A stretch of 64,000 bases of DNA, from the NCBI GenBank assembly GCA_036924085.1, contig JAVGWX010000019.1:12886196-12950195 (forward strand), in the 5' to 3' direction. The position numbers and the translations under genes were made by a program. The notes under the pieces were generated by a model that made no database searches, had not been told where the DNA came from, and was given only the letters and a program-made list of their open reading frames with translations. This DNA comes from Ariolimax columbianus (taxonomy: Eukaryota > Mollusca > Gastropoda > Stylommatophora > Arionidae). Of this stretch, positions 45,901-56,615 are shown piece after piece. The number at the start of each line of letters is the position of its first letter. Within the stretch, counting starts at the first letter, position 1.

Positions 45901-48635
45901 TTTTTCTGTGTCAGTTCGGTCACACAAGACTGCACACCTGGCTCGCTCGCGACACGTTCTAACTGTGTTTCCCTGGCAGCGGTCACATCCCTATTTCCCC
46001 TGCCCACGGTTTTGTTTACACACCGCTGATCAATGTGATGGTTGGAAACTATGGCAACGCTGTGTGCTTGTTCATAACACGGAGCACATTGTGTGTCTCC
46101 ATCTTCAAGCCTCTTATGTATCTCTCTGAACTCATGGACGTTATTATCCGATGATTGACGTTCAGAGCTTAACTTCTGGACCTCGATTTGAGACGTAAAC
46201 TTTGAATAGCTGTCAATTAAATTTGCTGAGCCCGTGTGCTCTTTTGATTCGTTTTTGTCATTGCTGACATTTTTAATCTCATTATCGGTAGAGTCGTCAA
46301 CGACTGCACCTTTGTTAATCTCATCATCGGTAGAGTCGTCAACGACTGTACCTTTGTTTCTGTGTAACGCTTCACTAGACTTGTATGTGGAGTGCAACAC
46401 TTGGTTGTTTGATCTCTGATCGTCAGTTTCATCACAGTTTGGCCTGTTTTCAGTCAATGTAAGGATGGCACTGTCAGTTTGGTCTTGAATGACGTTTGTT
46501 TGGCTTGAAATACGGTTTTTGGCTTTCATTGTGATTAAATCGGAACTGTTCGTTACATGTCCGGGGACCCTAATATGGAGACGTGGTTTTCCACAAGTCA
46601 CCTCGATGTTTGTGTTAGAATTTGCAATGATATTACTTTCAGCGTCCGAAATCAAATAATTAGTTTTGATGTTATAATTAGGAGTATTACTATGGTCATT
46701 GCATATTTCGTCTAACGTTTTTCTTGCTATCAAACTGATTCCTGCAGTTGGGGTGTATTTCAAAGTACTAGAACCTCCTAGAAAGCCATGCTCACCTGAA
46801 AAGTAATCATTATTTTGGTCAACTTTATTACTACCAGAAATGTAAACTTCTTTTTCTGGCTCTCGACCAGCAGAACCGTTACCAACTATTCCACCGCTCA
46901 TTTGTCCACCGTGCAACTGTTTCGTCCGGTTGTTTGATGAAAGATTGTTATCTTTTGAGCTGTTTTCTTGCACATACAACTGTGAGCTTTTAATGGGCTG
47001 AGAATGGGAAAAGTCAGTGATGCGATCGCTGATTATGCCTAAGTCTTCTGAATAAAATTCATGCTTTGTCGGAGTCTTGGTAGTTGTGTTGGCAGGCTCC
47101 TCGTCTGAATTACATTCCGAAGCATTGGCAGTGTTTTTTGAGGACGTGGTACAGATGTGATTATTATTATTATGCCTTTTCCTATCCATCAGTGAGTTGT
47201 CATTCTTCCGTTCTCTTCTTAGTGAGTGAAAGGTTTTGAATTTTGATTCAGAAAAAACGTTGTTTGTAGGTTCACAAGGCACATTTGATGAATTCTTGAT
47301 AATGTATGGAATTGAAGGCGGGTGAGGTACTTTTAAAATGGTTTTAGAGAGGGGTTTACCAGAAACTGAGGAAACGGGGGTCTGTACATGCAGACCTGTG
47401 TTTGTAGATGAGGTCACATTCTTTAACAAACTTGCTTTTTCAAAACCATTACTTGCCTCGGTACTTTGACACTTACCAGTTCCAACTAACAAACATTCAT
47501 CACCTGGTGTACACGTTTTTTCGTCTTTGTCATTCGGTCGTGAGTGTTTGTTTGTTTGGTTTCCATTCACTGTTTTATTTATATTACTCTTGAACTTGAT
47601 GTCAGTATTTTCTTTTTCTAACTGCATATTTTCGCTGATAGCAAAAGCTACTCTTGTTTTCATCTCCGTCTTAGCGGGGGAAGAAAAATCATTTCTGATG
47701 GTGGCTGCACTTTTCCCATGGGGTTTCTGATCATTATCTGCGGTTTTACCTCTATTTGTATTTTCCGATTTCCCCGAAATAAAATTACTTTCACACAATT
47801 TATTGTTTGGGGCACTTTTAGAACTTGTTACTTTATGCGTCAGTCTCTTCCTCTTGTAAGCGTACAACTTTCTCACGCCCTGTGGGACCCTTGACAAATG
47901 AGTCATTCCAAAGTTGTGTCTTTCCCTCCAATGAAAATATATTTTCTCGCCAATGCCGTTTCTGACCTCTGACCCTGTACATTCGATATATGCTCTGTTA
48001 TGATGATGATTGGAATGACTGCGAGGATTAACGTTTTTCCGGTTCTGGCCAGAGCCAGAACCGGAATTTCGATCATACCAACGTCTCTCGCCGTGTCTGG
48101 CATTTGCTTTTGCTAAAGCCATTGCCTTCCTACGCCTGAGCTCTTCGGTAGGACTAATAAAGTCAGAGTTACTTCTCCTGTCTGGGACAATAAAAGTGTC
48201 TTCTTTCTTGAGTATGTTTGCGGACTCAGATGAGGACTTTGTGTCGTCGGAAGCCCTGATCATTTCATTATTTAACTCAGATACCACTTTTGACTGATTT
48301 TCATTGGGAGGAACATAATACATAAGATGCGTTTTGTGTGCATTGGAAGGAAATGATGGCAAGATAGGCTTTGTCTGTTGCACAAATATGTCCTCAGCTT
48401 CGGTTAAATCAGTGTCCAGGAAGATCGGAAATTGGATATGACCTTCATCAGGTTTGTACCTTGAAGGTGTCTTGTCTCTGGGGTCTCCCAATTCTTTGAA
48501 CGTATGTGTGGATCCCGTATCACTGCTGACATGCAGGGGTAGCCACTTCACTCGCCGCCGCGAGTCTTTGGTCACGTTGTATGTAGCTGCTCTGTTGTGA
48601 GAAGCCGGGGCGCTGTCGCGTGTACTGGCAGACAT
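42975..48635 (-). CDS. Large uncharacterised hydrophilic protein, 1886 residues, single exon
   Basis: An uninterrupted 5.66-kb frame in a window where chance frames rarely exceed 100 codons and every other long frame lies in a tandem array; this one is not periodic, so it is almost certainly a real exon. Composition is rich in Ser, Asn, Thr, Lys, Asp and Glu with few hydrophobic stretches, so it is probably mostly disordered; no signal peptide or membrane span. Possible ordered patches are residues about 190-275, with RRWYDRN, IYFHWRERHNFGMTHLSRVP and the basic YAYKRKRLTHK (a possible nuclear signal), and about 1380-1450, with an Asp run followed by QDFYKVFGYNEDTEAILNAT. A 15-residue tandem duplication, VVDDSTDDEI/VVDDSTDNEI, lies near 760-790. 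A stop lies four codons before the chosen ATG, but upstream exons are possible. No family recognised. Confidence 0.85.
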   Translation of the reverse strand: MSASTRDSAPASHNRAATYNVTKDSRRRVKWLPLHVSSDTGSTHTFKELGDPRDKTPSRYKPDEGHIQFPIFLDTDLTEAEDIFVQQTKPILPSFPSNAHKTHLMYYVPPNENQSKVVSELNNEMIRASDDTKSSSESANILKKEDTFIVPDRRSNSDFISPTEELRRRKAMALAKANARHGERRWYDRNSGSGSGQNRKNVNPRSHSNHHHNRAYIECTGSEVRNGIGEKIYFHWRERHNFGMTHLSRVPQGVRKLYAYKRKRLTHKVTSSKSAPNNKLCESNFISGKSENTNRGKTADNDQKPHGKSAATIRNDFSSPAKTEMKTRVAFAISENMQLEKENTDIKFKSNINKTVNGNQTNKHSRPNDKDEKTCTPGDECLLVGTGKCQSTEASNGFEKASLLKNVTSSTNTGLHVQTPVSSVSGKPLSKTILKVPHPPSIPYIIKNSSNVPCEPTNNVFSESKFKTFHSLRRERKNDNSLMDRKRHNNNNHICTTSSKNTANASECNSDEEPANTTTKTPTKHEFYSEDLGIISDRITDFSHSQPIKSSQLYVQENSSKDNNLSSNNRTKQLHGGQMSGGIVGNGSAGREPEKEVYISGSNKVDQNNDYFSGEHGFLGGSSTLKYTPTAGISLIARKTLDEICNDHSNTPNYNIKTNYLISDAESNIIANSNTNIEVTCGKPRLHIRVPGHVTNSSDLITMKAKNRISSQTNVIQDQTDSAILTLTENRPNCDETDDQRSNNQVLHSTYKSSEALHRNKGTVVDDSTDDEINKGAVVDDSTDNEIKNVSNDKNESKEHTGSANLIDSYSKFTSQIEVQKLSSERQSSDNNVHEFREIHKRLEDGDTQCAPCYEQAHSVAIVSNHHIDQRCVNKTVGRGNRDVTAARETQLERVASEPGVQSCVTELTQKNEVIARLGIGWSQQDVRVSIATIKVNREGQFSKPLHSENSRSISMIINSSNGEVPDKQVYNARHDCQSITNEVSKDMLKLELMGLKGYDEVEQHTLSISRYQNEAILPQGGSNLHSDVQQKRNMAANDASPRQSKTLHNLPNYKMQVNKPSLHQAIKENSQREHIGSRVKQTLNVACSTNSTSEVQERNANNECCDDASMASRESIPTAQTIPERVPASRVSPGHTTDGYRLVDGVIFSSCDGINAEVYVRKDINEDKKLSCGVIAVGDFEKSIINPNNTFNDNVSAAFGGSNSYVIPSVATQQQRNCLLKGEQKTRRSQNIDTEATCHSKGKKGEISDQRERNIQQKSQPRTREHERKRQSLSLHKQNMEFSELPKKNGTQSNTSTLSQIRSKFSNTLETRVPKHDNVASKHNQSPLNVTNEDSLEGRNCVINHEVIDKQDMRPKTAGLSAYAKHQNDDLWSVNTDGNEDDDDDDQIQFIEGEQDFYKVFGYNEDTEAILNATKVYLVPSSVDDTVGYRASGTQINSYITDDFHLGSPSYRNVLSDVVVDNSGGYDDAVVSGTRNYENYYVDRHEDVSNRTDQKKQSKLNTQLERHAINPFRKQSSDFIQDTHNGNQGYLNMYNVNRNNHPEPTAVNMKELHPALMKLTIMQDGLPKYGKNIEHCSKNEENQATTLPLYNHTSKGLNSKISGKELITHRQHDVRSEALNEPSTFHHAPVATSQCSPQIETLTLVSKARDSNEIRARRRILSDADIPITSMDASPTLPISDYPLGEHSNTLTAPVTTGIVLPGSKDSKTHVALRNQIATEKHINLTRHHRHISNSVPQYKKSSILQISTITEHQHFRPKDKMDTRHNKNKDSIRPTNLRGLEASTQQELVSVNPYSQAADRIMSRFSDTENAIHNRIDIINKATLQSNAQDAVSVNNLTSSSLRRMSHPVDNTIRHSPHTKSYLVGRPRKLEPILQVPGVKQNQD

Positions 48636-48841
48636 CTGCTCGGTTTAACAGGCTACCTGGAGTTCACACGACATACGTTGTCTTCGAGTTTGTCTTTTGT
48701 CACACTCTATACTCGGTGTCATTCTCTGTCGATGTCTACTATGTGCGTCATTTTCTTTTATTATATTTTCTGTCACTTATTAAACTACATCTATTCTCTA
48801 TACTCCGTGTCGAAACTTCCTATTGAAGACGGCTGTCCAAC
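48636..48841. other. Upstream flank of the large ORF
   Basis: Would contain the promoter or an intron of the 1886-residue gene; no TATA box could be assigned. Confidence 0.35.
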
Positions 48842-49074
48842 TCATGACATTGCACAAATAATGGATCTGTGAATCAGCCAACTTAGTATGGAAGGCAGCT
48901 CTTGAAACGACTTAAGCTGCTGGGAGTAGCGGAGTGAATGACTCACTTTGCTCCAAGGTTTAGAAGAAGAAGAAGAATAACACATCCTTTGTAATTTGCT
49001 GTACGCATTGTCACTCTCAACTAATGGTGGTTCTCTCTGTGCTGTTGTCATTCTAAGAACCTCCGTTGCTTCTG
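48842..49074 (-). CDS. Possible upstream exon (tentative)
   Basis: A good acceptor, 'catcttcttttccag', precedes 49074 on the minus strand. It opens a frame ATEVLRMTTAQREPP, then ESDNAYSKLQRMCYSSSSS, that runs to a stop at 48842. It could be a short 5' exon of the large ORF gene (with a donor at an unidentified internal point) or a chance frame; part of it is TTC-repeat derived. Confidence 0.2.
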
Positions 49075-49079
49075 GAAAA

Positions 49080-50685
49080 GAAGATGATAAAAAATTATTC
49101 TAGAAGCCGAATTAACAATTTTTAGTGATGTTAACTTTTGTTAGTGAGTCACTTGTGCTGTATTTCTTTAATGCAGACCCCATTAACATTCATAATTACG
49201 GCTAAAAACTACTCTATATTCGAATTAGATTATCGACAATTGATAATAGCAACTTTCCACATCGATCGTATTTTGCGCTCAAATTGATTAAGTTTTCAAA
49301 TAACCACTTGAATTAAAAACAATCAGCAGCGTTAATGAAATGCAAAAAAACAAACAAAATAAAAACAGACATTGAATTAAAAGAGCCTTCATTGAAAAAT
49401 ATGAAAATACATATAGTGCTCATTTAGAATATTTGTTTATTTTCCAAAATCAAACGTACATCTAAACGCGATTCCTGTTTCCCATTCGTTGGAATAAGAA
49501 ATTACACTCATTGTTGACAGTTCAGTTCAGTTCAAATGCCATTTCTACATCATAGGTCGGCTGCAATGGATCTCCAGTGTACTCTATCTCTTGCCGTAAT
49601 GGTACAAGCCGAGACCAAAATAACGTACCTGTCTAACCCTGATTTCGGTCATCAATTCTCTTTTCACCCCAAGTTTTTCAATACTTCAACAGTTATTTTA
49701 TTTTCTTTCCGAAAAATTTTTTAATTCAATTTTCGATGTATTCCCATTTCGAAGGATTCAATACTCTGTTCCAACTTGTTAATTAGTGTCTATGTTCCTG
49801 CACCATAAAGTAGTGATGAATATACATAACAACCTGCCAATTCTCACTTTAAAATTATGATTACAAGTTTTTATCTGATTTATCTTATTGAGGTGTCATC
49901 ATTTTTAATGGTCATGCCAAAAGGTGTAGTTTCTGCGATAGAAAATCATGCGTCCATATTTTTCTAAAACTGTCTTTGGAAAGTAAAATGAGCTTCTCTT
50001 GCGTGACCTTTAGCACACTGCAGACCGTCTGACACAGCCAAACTTCTCTCACTGTCAACAACAAATTTTTAGACATTTTTTTTTCTAAGTACGGAGACCC
50101 TACCAATAGCCATTTTTATACTGGTGAATTCGTCACGTCCAACTACGCAGGCTTTTTGCTGGTAAAAGTATCGTATGTTAGATTACAAATGGCTTTTGAA
50201 CGATTTACTTTCTTATTTCGCCGATTGGAGCTGGCCGACTTTTTGGGGAAAGGTGAAGTCGGTTTTTGGGAAGGATCTTTATCTGGTAGATCTTTTCTTT
50301 TTTTTATTTGTTTAAATGAAAGAACTACGCGTGAATTGGAAACTAACAGTTGAGTCGATAATGTAAACACAGTATCGACAATTTCTTGTAGTTCCCATGG
50401 ATTTCAATCGGAGCTACTAGGCCTAGCCGGGAAAGTTCAAATGTTTTAATTTTTTCAAAATATTTCACATTCATCTTCTTGTATCTCGGAAACTAACAAA
50501 CAAACAACAACAACAATAACATCAACAACTTCTTTATTCATTTATGTCTCAACACACAAGAAAATCATATTTATTGACCAACAAACAGAGCAGTTACAAT
50601 TTTTGAAAGTAGCAAAAATTGAAAGTTGTAATAAAATTATGGAAGCTTGCTAAAGGAAATGACCACCATTACATTTAGCTTGGCT
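49080..50685. other. No gene recognised
   Basis: AT-rich. Frames at 49912-50370 lack motifs; the region 50140-50360 is open on both strands but has no splice or family support. Confidence 0.45.
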
Positions 50686-50689
50686 TCGT

Positions 50690-51035
50690 TCGTTCTCAAT
50701 CTTCCGCTACCATACCCTGAAAGGACTTAAGTAGCAAAATGTAGTCCAGAGAACGGAATGCGTTGTGTCGTAGTTTACAGCTAGACTGCGATATTTGCAC
50801 CTTTCGGTCCAACATATCCGACTTCAGCAATAATTTTTGAGTACCGGGTTAGCATTCCCTCTCCGATCCCTTCTACTTAGCCAGTCTGCCCTGCTGCAGC
50901 CTGTTATCCAGGATCACCGCGTAGAAGTGTATAAGGGTCTTGGCAGCTATGGTTCGCTGGTCCTGGCGCTAGCAGTCAGCTATGTATAGCTGACCACTGC
51001 AGCTCTTTCGCTGCTCAGCATCTTGATCCTTATTA
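50690..51035 (-). mobile_element. Dispersed SINE-like element R1, copy 2
   Basis: Inverted relative to 6316-6690 and colinear with it, including 'gagaacggaatgcgttgtgt' and 'caggatcaccgcgtagaagt' on the plus strand. The two copies are clearly diverged, so insertion is old. Confidence 0.8.
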
Positions 51036-51440
51036 TATTTAATATTAAAGTTGTTGATGTTGAACTTAACGTTTTTTTGAATTTTTGGAAATATGTTATT
51101 TGTTTATTGCTTGAAGCTAAAACATGAGATTTCACAATTTGTACAAGTATACGATAATGTCAAGGAGATGTAAATGTAGTAATTCCTAAACAATATATGA
51201 TCATAATCAGATCAACAATCTATACATTTTTCTCTGATAGTAGTTCAGAAACAAACAATCTTGAAAATAATAATGGGATCCTTCTACACAGTTTTTATGA
51301 TGTCTTGCAATAATTTATAGCTACTCTCTGATTGCTGTAGGACGTCACAGTCTAATTTTAGCTTCAGCAGATGGGACGTTTTCTAGTGCAGATACACTTC
51401 TCAGTTTCTTATGTTAAATTTTTGTTTGTTTTTTTTTTTT
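51036..51440. other. No gene recognised
   Basis: AT-rich flank between the two SINE-like elements. Confidence 0.45.
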
Positions 51441-51444
51441 TCGT

Positions 51445-51680
51445 ACGCCTTATTTCTCTATTCCCCAAGGCGGTTTGCGTTGCATTGTGGTTTTAATTTT
51501 GCGCCTAACGGCTCAGTGCATCCAACTTCAGCATGCATTTTATGTAAGAGTCTGCTTCCTCCTGCATTTTCTAAGGGTTTGCTTCCCCGGGGTAACGGCC
51601 GGTGTTGTGATGGGGATCGAGCCCAGCACCTTCTAGTTGTGAGCCGAGCCACTTAACCTATAGCCCACGCCGTCCCCTTC
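51445..51680 (-). mobile_element. tRNA-derived SINE, family 1, copy 4
   Basis: Plus strand reads 'ccccaaggcggtttgcgttg' through 'ggtaacggccggtgttgtga' to the inverted tRNA head near 'gagccgagcc'. Preceded by a T run (51422-51442), the inverted A-rich tail. Confidence 0.88.
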
Positions 51681-52085
51681 TTATGTGCTATGATATTAGT
51701 GATATCACAGAAATTCCTGTATGCTCTTGTGGTGACCAAACATACAACTTGAAGTTTATTAATCTGAGCTACAATTGCTTAGCCTTTATGTGTGGGTAAG
51801 CAGGGAGTCTGATGCTATAAATCTAATAGCATAACTACTGATTCTAATTACATTTTGTAGGGCAACGAAAGAGGGTTGTTAGCAGGTCTGGCAACATTCT
51901 ACTGTCAAATTACAGAACAGGCAACTAATGTCAGAGCGCTTAAAGCACCATATCGCGGTCTCCGTGCATCGCTTTGCGTCTCTTAAGAATCGCGTTTGTA
52001 CATTGACATGATACGGTCGCTGCTTAAACGGATAAATAAGGAAGCACGTTAAGAGACAAGTTCCTTTTTTCACAGAAAATGAATG
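51681..52085. other. No gene recognised
   Basis: No frame or motif supported. Confidence 0.45.
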
Positions 52086-52094
52086 ATGAACCTC

Positions 52095-52297
52095 AGAAAA
52101 TGTCTACTGTCGCACACAAAATGTCTACTGTCACACATATAATATGTCTACTGTCACACATATAATGTCTACTGTCACACAGATAATGTCTACTGTCACA
52201 CAGATAATGTCTACTGTCACACAGATAATGTCTTCTGTCACACAGATAATGTCTACTGTCACACAGATAATGTCTACTGTCGCACATAATATGTCTC
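52095..52297. repeat. 21-bp minisatellite, about 9 copies
   Basis: Unit 'atgtctactgtcacacagat' plus one base. It ends exactly where the LINE leader begins ('ctccagtccgttaccttgaa'). Confidence 0.93.
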
Positions 52298-52445
52298 CCT
52301 CCAGTCCGTTACCTTGAAGTGGTGAGGGAGCTTGGATGTCTTAATGATCACATGAGCTAAGAATGACCTACTTACAACTACAGATGGCCATGAGCAAAGC
52401 CATCGGAAGCGGAAGCTTCCAGTAGGGTCACCTAGAGTACAATAG

Positions 52446-52710
52446 GTCATGGGGGAGGGAATAGATTAAACACGGACAACTCACCTAGAGTAAAATAGGT
52501 CATGGAGGAGAGAATAGACTTAACACGGACAACTCACCTAGAGTATAATAGGTCATGGGGGAGGGAATAGATTAAACACGGACAACTCACCTAGAGTATA
52601 ATAGGTCACGGGGGAGGGAATAGATTAAACACGGACAACTCACCTAGAGTATAATAGGTCATAGGGGAGGGAATATACTAAACACGGACAACTCACCTAG
52701 AGTATAATAA
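52446..52710 (+). repeat. 53-bp minisatellite, five copies, in LINE leader
   Basis: Units starting 'gtcatgggggagggaataga' at 52446, 52499, 52552 and on. Bounded on both sides by LINE leader sequence. Confidence 0.94.
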
Positions 52711-54823
52711 GTTAGATTAGGGCCCACCATCCAAATCTATAAAAAAAAATAAGTCGATTACAAAAACATTGATAACAAAGCAAACGCGAACGGCCTTGGG
52801 AAAGGAAGAGCCTTCGAAAACGAGAAGAGTGACGCAGTTGAGTGAAACCGAAAGGAAGCTCCACGGTTGACTGCACAGTTCGAATACAAAAAAGAAAACA
52901 AATATAGTGACATGGAATGTTAGAGCAATGTACCAGGCAGGTAAAACAGCACAGAGAGTTAAATAGATGAAAAATTACAAATTGACCATACTATAAATGC
53001 GCAAAACAAGATGCACACAATCACAATATATGAGGAAACTGACAACTGAGGAAATGATCATTTATTCTGGAAGCGAGGGAACTGATGGCCACATACACAG
53101 GGAGTGGCACTGAGACTCTGCAAAGAAGCACAGCGGGGGCTCTTAAAGTGGGGGGCCATAACCAACCGAATCATGAGCGCAAGATTTAGGACGAGGAGCA
53201 CAAACATCAATATCAACATCATTCAGTGCCATGGGACACATGAATGAAAATGGAGATATGTTTGTAGAGCTATATACGCTTCACAAAAGGATAGGTGTAG
53301 TAAGCATGTTCCCACATAAAAAGGTACATAAGGCAACATGGAGATCTCCAGACCATGAAACGGAAAATCAGATTGATCCCATCTGTGTCAGTCAAGCGTT
53401 TAGAAGTACACTACACGATGTAAGAGTAAAGCAAGGCGCAGATGTAGCGTCAGACCATCACATGTTGCTGTGGATTTTGCAGCTTAAAATAAAAGAAGTA
53501 CCCAGTACAGATCATTAAGGAGAACAAGATATAACGTACACCTCTTACAACCCAAGGAGAAGAAGACAGAATTTGGCATAAAACGTAATAGCAGATACCA
53601 AGTGCTACAACAGCTATATGAGAATGAAGAGATGGGCATTAATAGTATTTGGGACCAGGCTAAAGAGACGTGGAATAAGACATGTGAAGAAACTGTAGGA
53701 TTCAAGAAAACTCAACACAGAGAATGGATCACAACAGATAAATTACATACAATTGAAGAAAGGAAAACGAAGAAAGCTATACTCAACAATTGCCGAACCA
53801 GAGCCACCAGAGCAGAAGCACAAAGTAATTATACTGTTAGGTACAACGAGGTTAAGCGATGTTTACGAACAAACAAATAGGAATATGCTAACAAACTGGC
53901 ACAAGAGGCAGAAGAGGCAGCAGAGAGTGGAAATATGAGAGATCTCTACTCATTAATAAAGAAAATAAATGGCAAACAGATATATACAGACAGACACACC
54001 ATCAAAGATAGAGAAGGCAAGATATTGACACCATTGGAGGAATAACAGAAACAATGGGTTGAGTATTTCAAAGAAGGCCTAAACAGACTACAGCACAAAA
54101 AGCACCAATATCCAACCAGCAGAGGAGACCCTGAACTTGGTCTGCTAACCACCAAGTAAGATATTCATCAGAAGGGTCATATCCAAACTTAAGAAAGGGA
54201 AAGCAGCTGTATCAGATGGAATAGCAGCAGAAGTCTTAATAGCAGATATAGATAAGGCCACTGATAAATTACAAGGATTATTAAAGAATATATGGGAAGA
54301 GGAGAGAGTGTCAACAGAATGAAAAGAAAGACATCTGATTAAACTGTCCAAGTAGAGAGACCTGGCGGAATGCAGCAATTATAAGGGATTTACATTGCTG
54401 TCAGTGCCAGACAAAATATTAAACGGAATCATTTCGGAATGATTAAAAACTGAAGTAAACAAAAATGGTCAGAGAGGAAGGATTTCTTCAGGGAAGATTA
54501 TGCACAGATCATATATCTACGCTACGCATCCTAGTAGAACAAAGTATTGGATATAAATTATCCATATACGCACATTTTATAGACTATGTAAGGGTGCTTG
54601 ACAGTGTGGATCGAAGTACTCTATTACAACTGTTGAGACACTATGGATCACAATCTCTCTCAAACTTTTCACGACGGCCCGCGAGGGAGTCTTCAAACAA
54701 CTCCACTGAGAGGACATGTGTATCAAAATGGATTGCGAAATGCTTAATCATCTACGGTTTGCAGATGACATACTCATCCTCCGTAACAGCATAAAGGAGA
54801 GGCTGAGAGGTACCTAAATGAGC

Positions 54824-55588
54824 TAAACGAAGCTAGAATAGCTGTAGGTCTAACACTAAACGAAGCTAGAATAGCTGTAGGTCTAAGACTAAACGAAGCT
54901 AGCATAGCTGTAGGTCTAAGGCTAAACAAAGCTAGCATAGCTGTAGGTCTAAGACTAAACGAAGCTAGCATAGCTGTAGGTCTAAGACTAAACGAAGCTA
55001 GCATAGCTGTAGGTCTAAGGCTAAACAAAGCTAGCATAGCTGTAGGTCTAAGACTAAACGAAGCTAGCATAGATGTAGGTCTAAGACTAAACGAAGCTAG
55101 CATAGCTGTAGGTCTAAGACTAAACGAACCTAGCATAGCTGTAGGTCTAAGACTAAACGAAGCTAGCATAGCTGTAGGTCTAAGACTAAACGAAGCTAGC
55201 ATAGCTGTAGGTCTAAGACTAAACGAAGCTAGCATAGTTGTAGGTCTAAGACTAAACGAAGCTAGCATAGCTGTAGGTCTAAGACTAAACGAAGCTAGCA
55301 TAGATGTAGGTCTAAGACTAAACAAAGCTAGCATAGATGTAGGTCTAAGACTAAACGAAGCTAGCATAGATGTAGGTCTAAGACTAAAGCAAGCTAGCAT
55401 AGCTGTAGGTCTAAAACTAAACGAAGCTAGCATAGCTGTAGGTTTAAGACTAAAGGAAGCTAGCATAGATGTAGGTCTAAGACTAAACGAAGCTAGCATA
55501 GCTGTAGGTCTAAGACTAAACGAAGCTAGCATAGCTGTAGGTCTAAGACTAAACGAAGCTAGCATAGCTGTAGGTCTAAGACTAAACA
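54824..55588 (+). repeat. 33-bp minisatellite, about 23 copies, derived from LINE reverse transcriptase
   Basis: The unit 'gaagctagcatagctgtagg' plus 'tctaagactaaac' encodes the 11 residues LNEASIAVGLR. The element's own sequence runs into and out of the array in the same frame (YLNELNEA before, LRLNRQKTQY after), so this is an in-frame expansion of the segment just after the catalytic YADD block. The minus strand is open for 277 codons by periodicity. Confidence 0.95.
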
Positions 55589-56424
55589 GACAAAAAACCC
55601 AGTACATACCGACAATCTTTTGTCCCTCGTGAGGAACTAATGCTAGGAAATGTTCCCATCAAAAACTTAAATTCTGACATCTACCTGGGTTAGGAAATTA
55701 CGAACTCTCATCAACTGAATCGTGAGATTTCAAGGAGAAAAGCAGCAGGTTGGCTCAGTTTTCACCAAATCAAACCCATTCTTCAGCAGATGAAAAATGA
55801 CAAGACGAGATCTCACATATTTGACAGCGTGGTCATTCCTGTCATGATATATGGCTGTGAAGTCTGGCACCTCCGAAAAACACGCTGACAGACTGCGAGT
55901 GATCCAACCAGCGAATGAGCGAAGAACACTGTCTCACTACGAGACCGCATACACAGCACTAAAATTAGGCGCCAGACCTTTCAACGACCACGTGGATACA
56001 GCGCTATTAAGAAAATTCAGATGGGCGGGTCATGTTATACGCCTTTCTGAGAACCGATGGACACATAAAGTTATGTACTGGTGGCCCTACAGCTGTCGAC
56101 AGCCTTCAGGACGTCCACCAATGAGATAGAGAGATGTCCTGTGAGAGGTTCTTGATACGACGTGGTTCTCCTAGGCAAAGGACATACATGTATTTAGACG
56201 TCATTTGGCTACCTGACATCAGTCATCCACTATCTGATTGAATACCAGGATTACAAGTTACAAGTCACAATGTATTTGGTAATCAAATGAAAGAATCTGC
56301 CTTCACACTAGGTTGAACCGTAGGCTGTTCAACCTTGCAAGGCTCAAAGCCAACATGAAGTTCAGAGAGATTACCATCAGGGACCTGCTTTTCGCTGATG
56401 AATGTCACTCACAATCTGCATCAA

Positions 56425-56615
56425 CTTCAGAGCCTGATAGATCGCTTGTCCTAGGTTTGCAAAGATTTTGGACTTCAGAGCCTGATAGATCGCTTGTCCT
56501 AGATTTGCAAAGATTTTGGACTTCAGAGCCTGATAGATCGCTTGTCCTAGGTTTGCAAAGATTTTGGACTTCAGAGCCTGATAGATAGCTTGTCCTAGGT
56601 TTGCAAAGATTTTGG
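56425..56615 (+). repeat. 48-bp tandem repeat, about 3.5 copies, derived from LINE reverse transcriptase
   Basis: The unit includes 'ttcagagcctgatagatcgc' and 'ttgtcctaggtttgcaaaga'. 48 bp keeps frame. In the frame of the element the unit covers the helix between the FADD block and the GLTIS strand. Confidence 0.94.

Larger units (their letters stand above)
52297..56210 (+). mobile_element. LINE, nearly full length but dead, holding two tandem arrays
   Basis: Starts with a leader of the type 'ccttgaagtggtgagggagc', then a 53-bp array (52446-52710). 53230-53510 encodes the endonuclease end (MGHMNENGDMFVELYTL, KATWRSPDHETENQIDPIC, then VKQGADVASDHHMLL with the catalytic SDH). 53590-54120 encodes the linker (MGINSIWDQAKETWNKTCEE, RDLYSLIKKINGK). 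54150-54780 has the reverse transcriptase with many frame breaks. A 33-bp array (54824-55588) follows, then in phase RQKTQYIPTIF and the tail VVIPVMIYGCEVWHL. The element is colinear with the minus copy at 22920-23520 in the tail. Multiple stops exclude activity. Confidence 0.86.

Noticed and set aside
54774..55607. 277-codon minus frame with 11-residue repeats
   Set aside because: Antisense of the 33-bp LINE-derived array.
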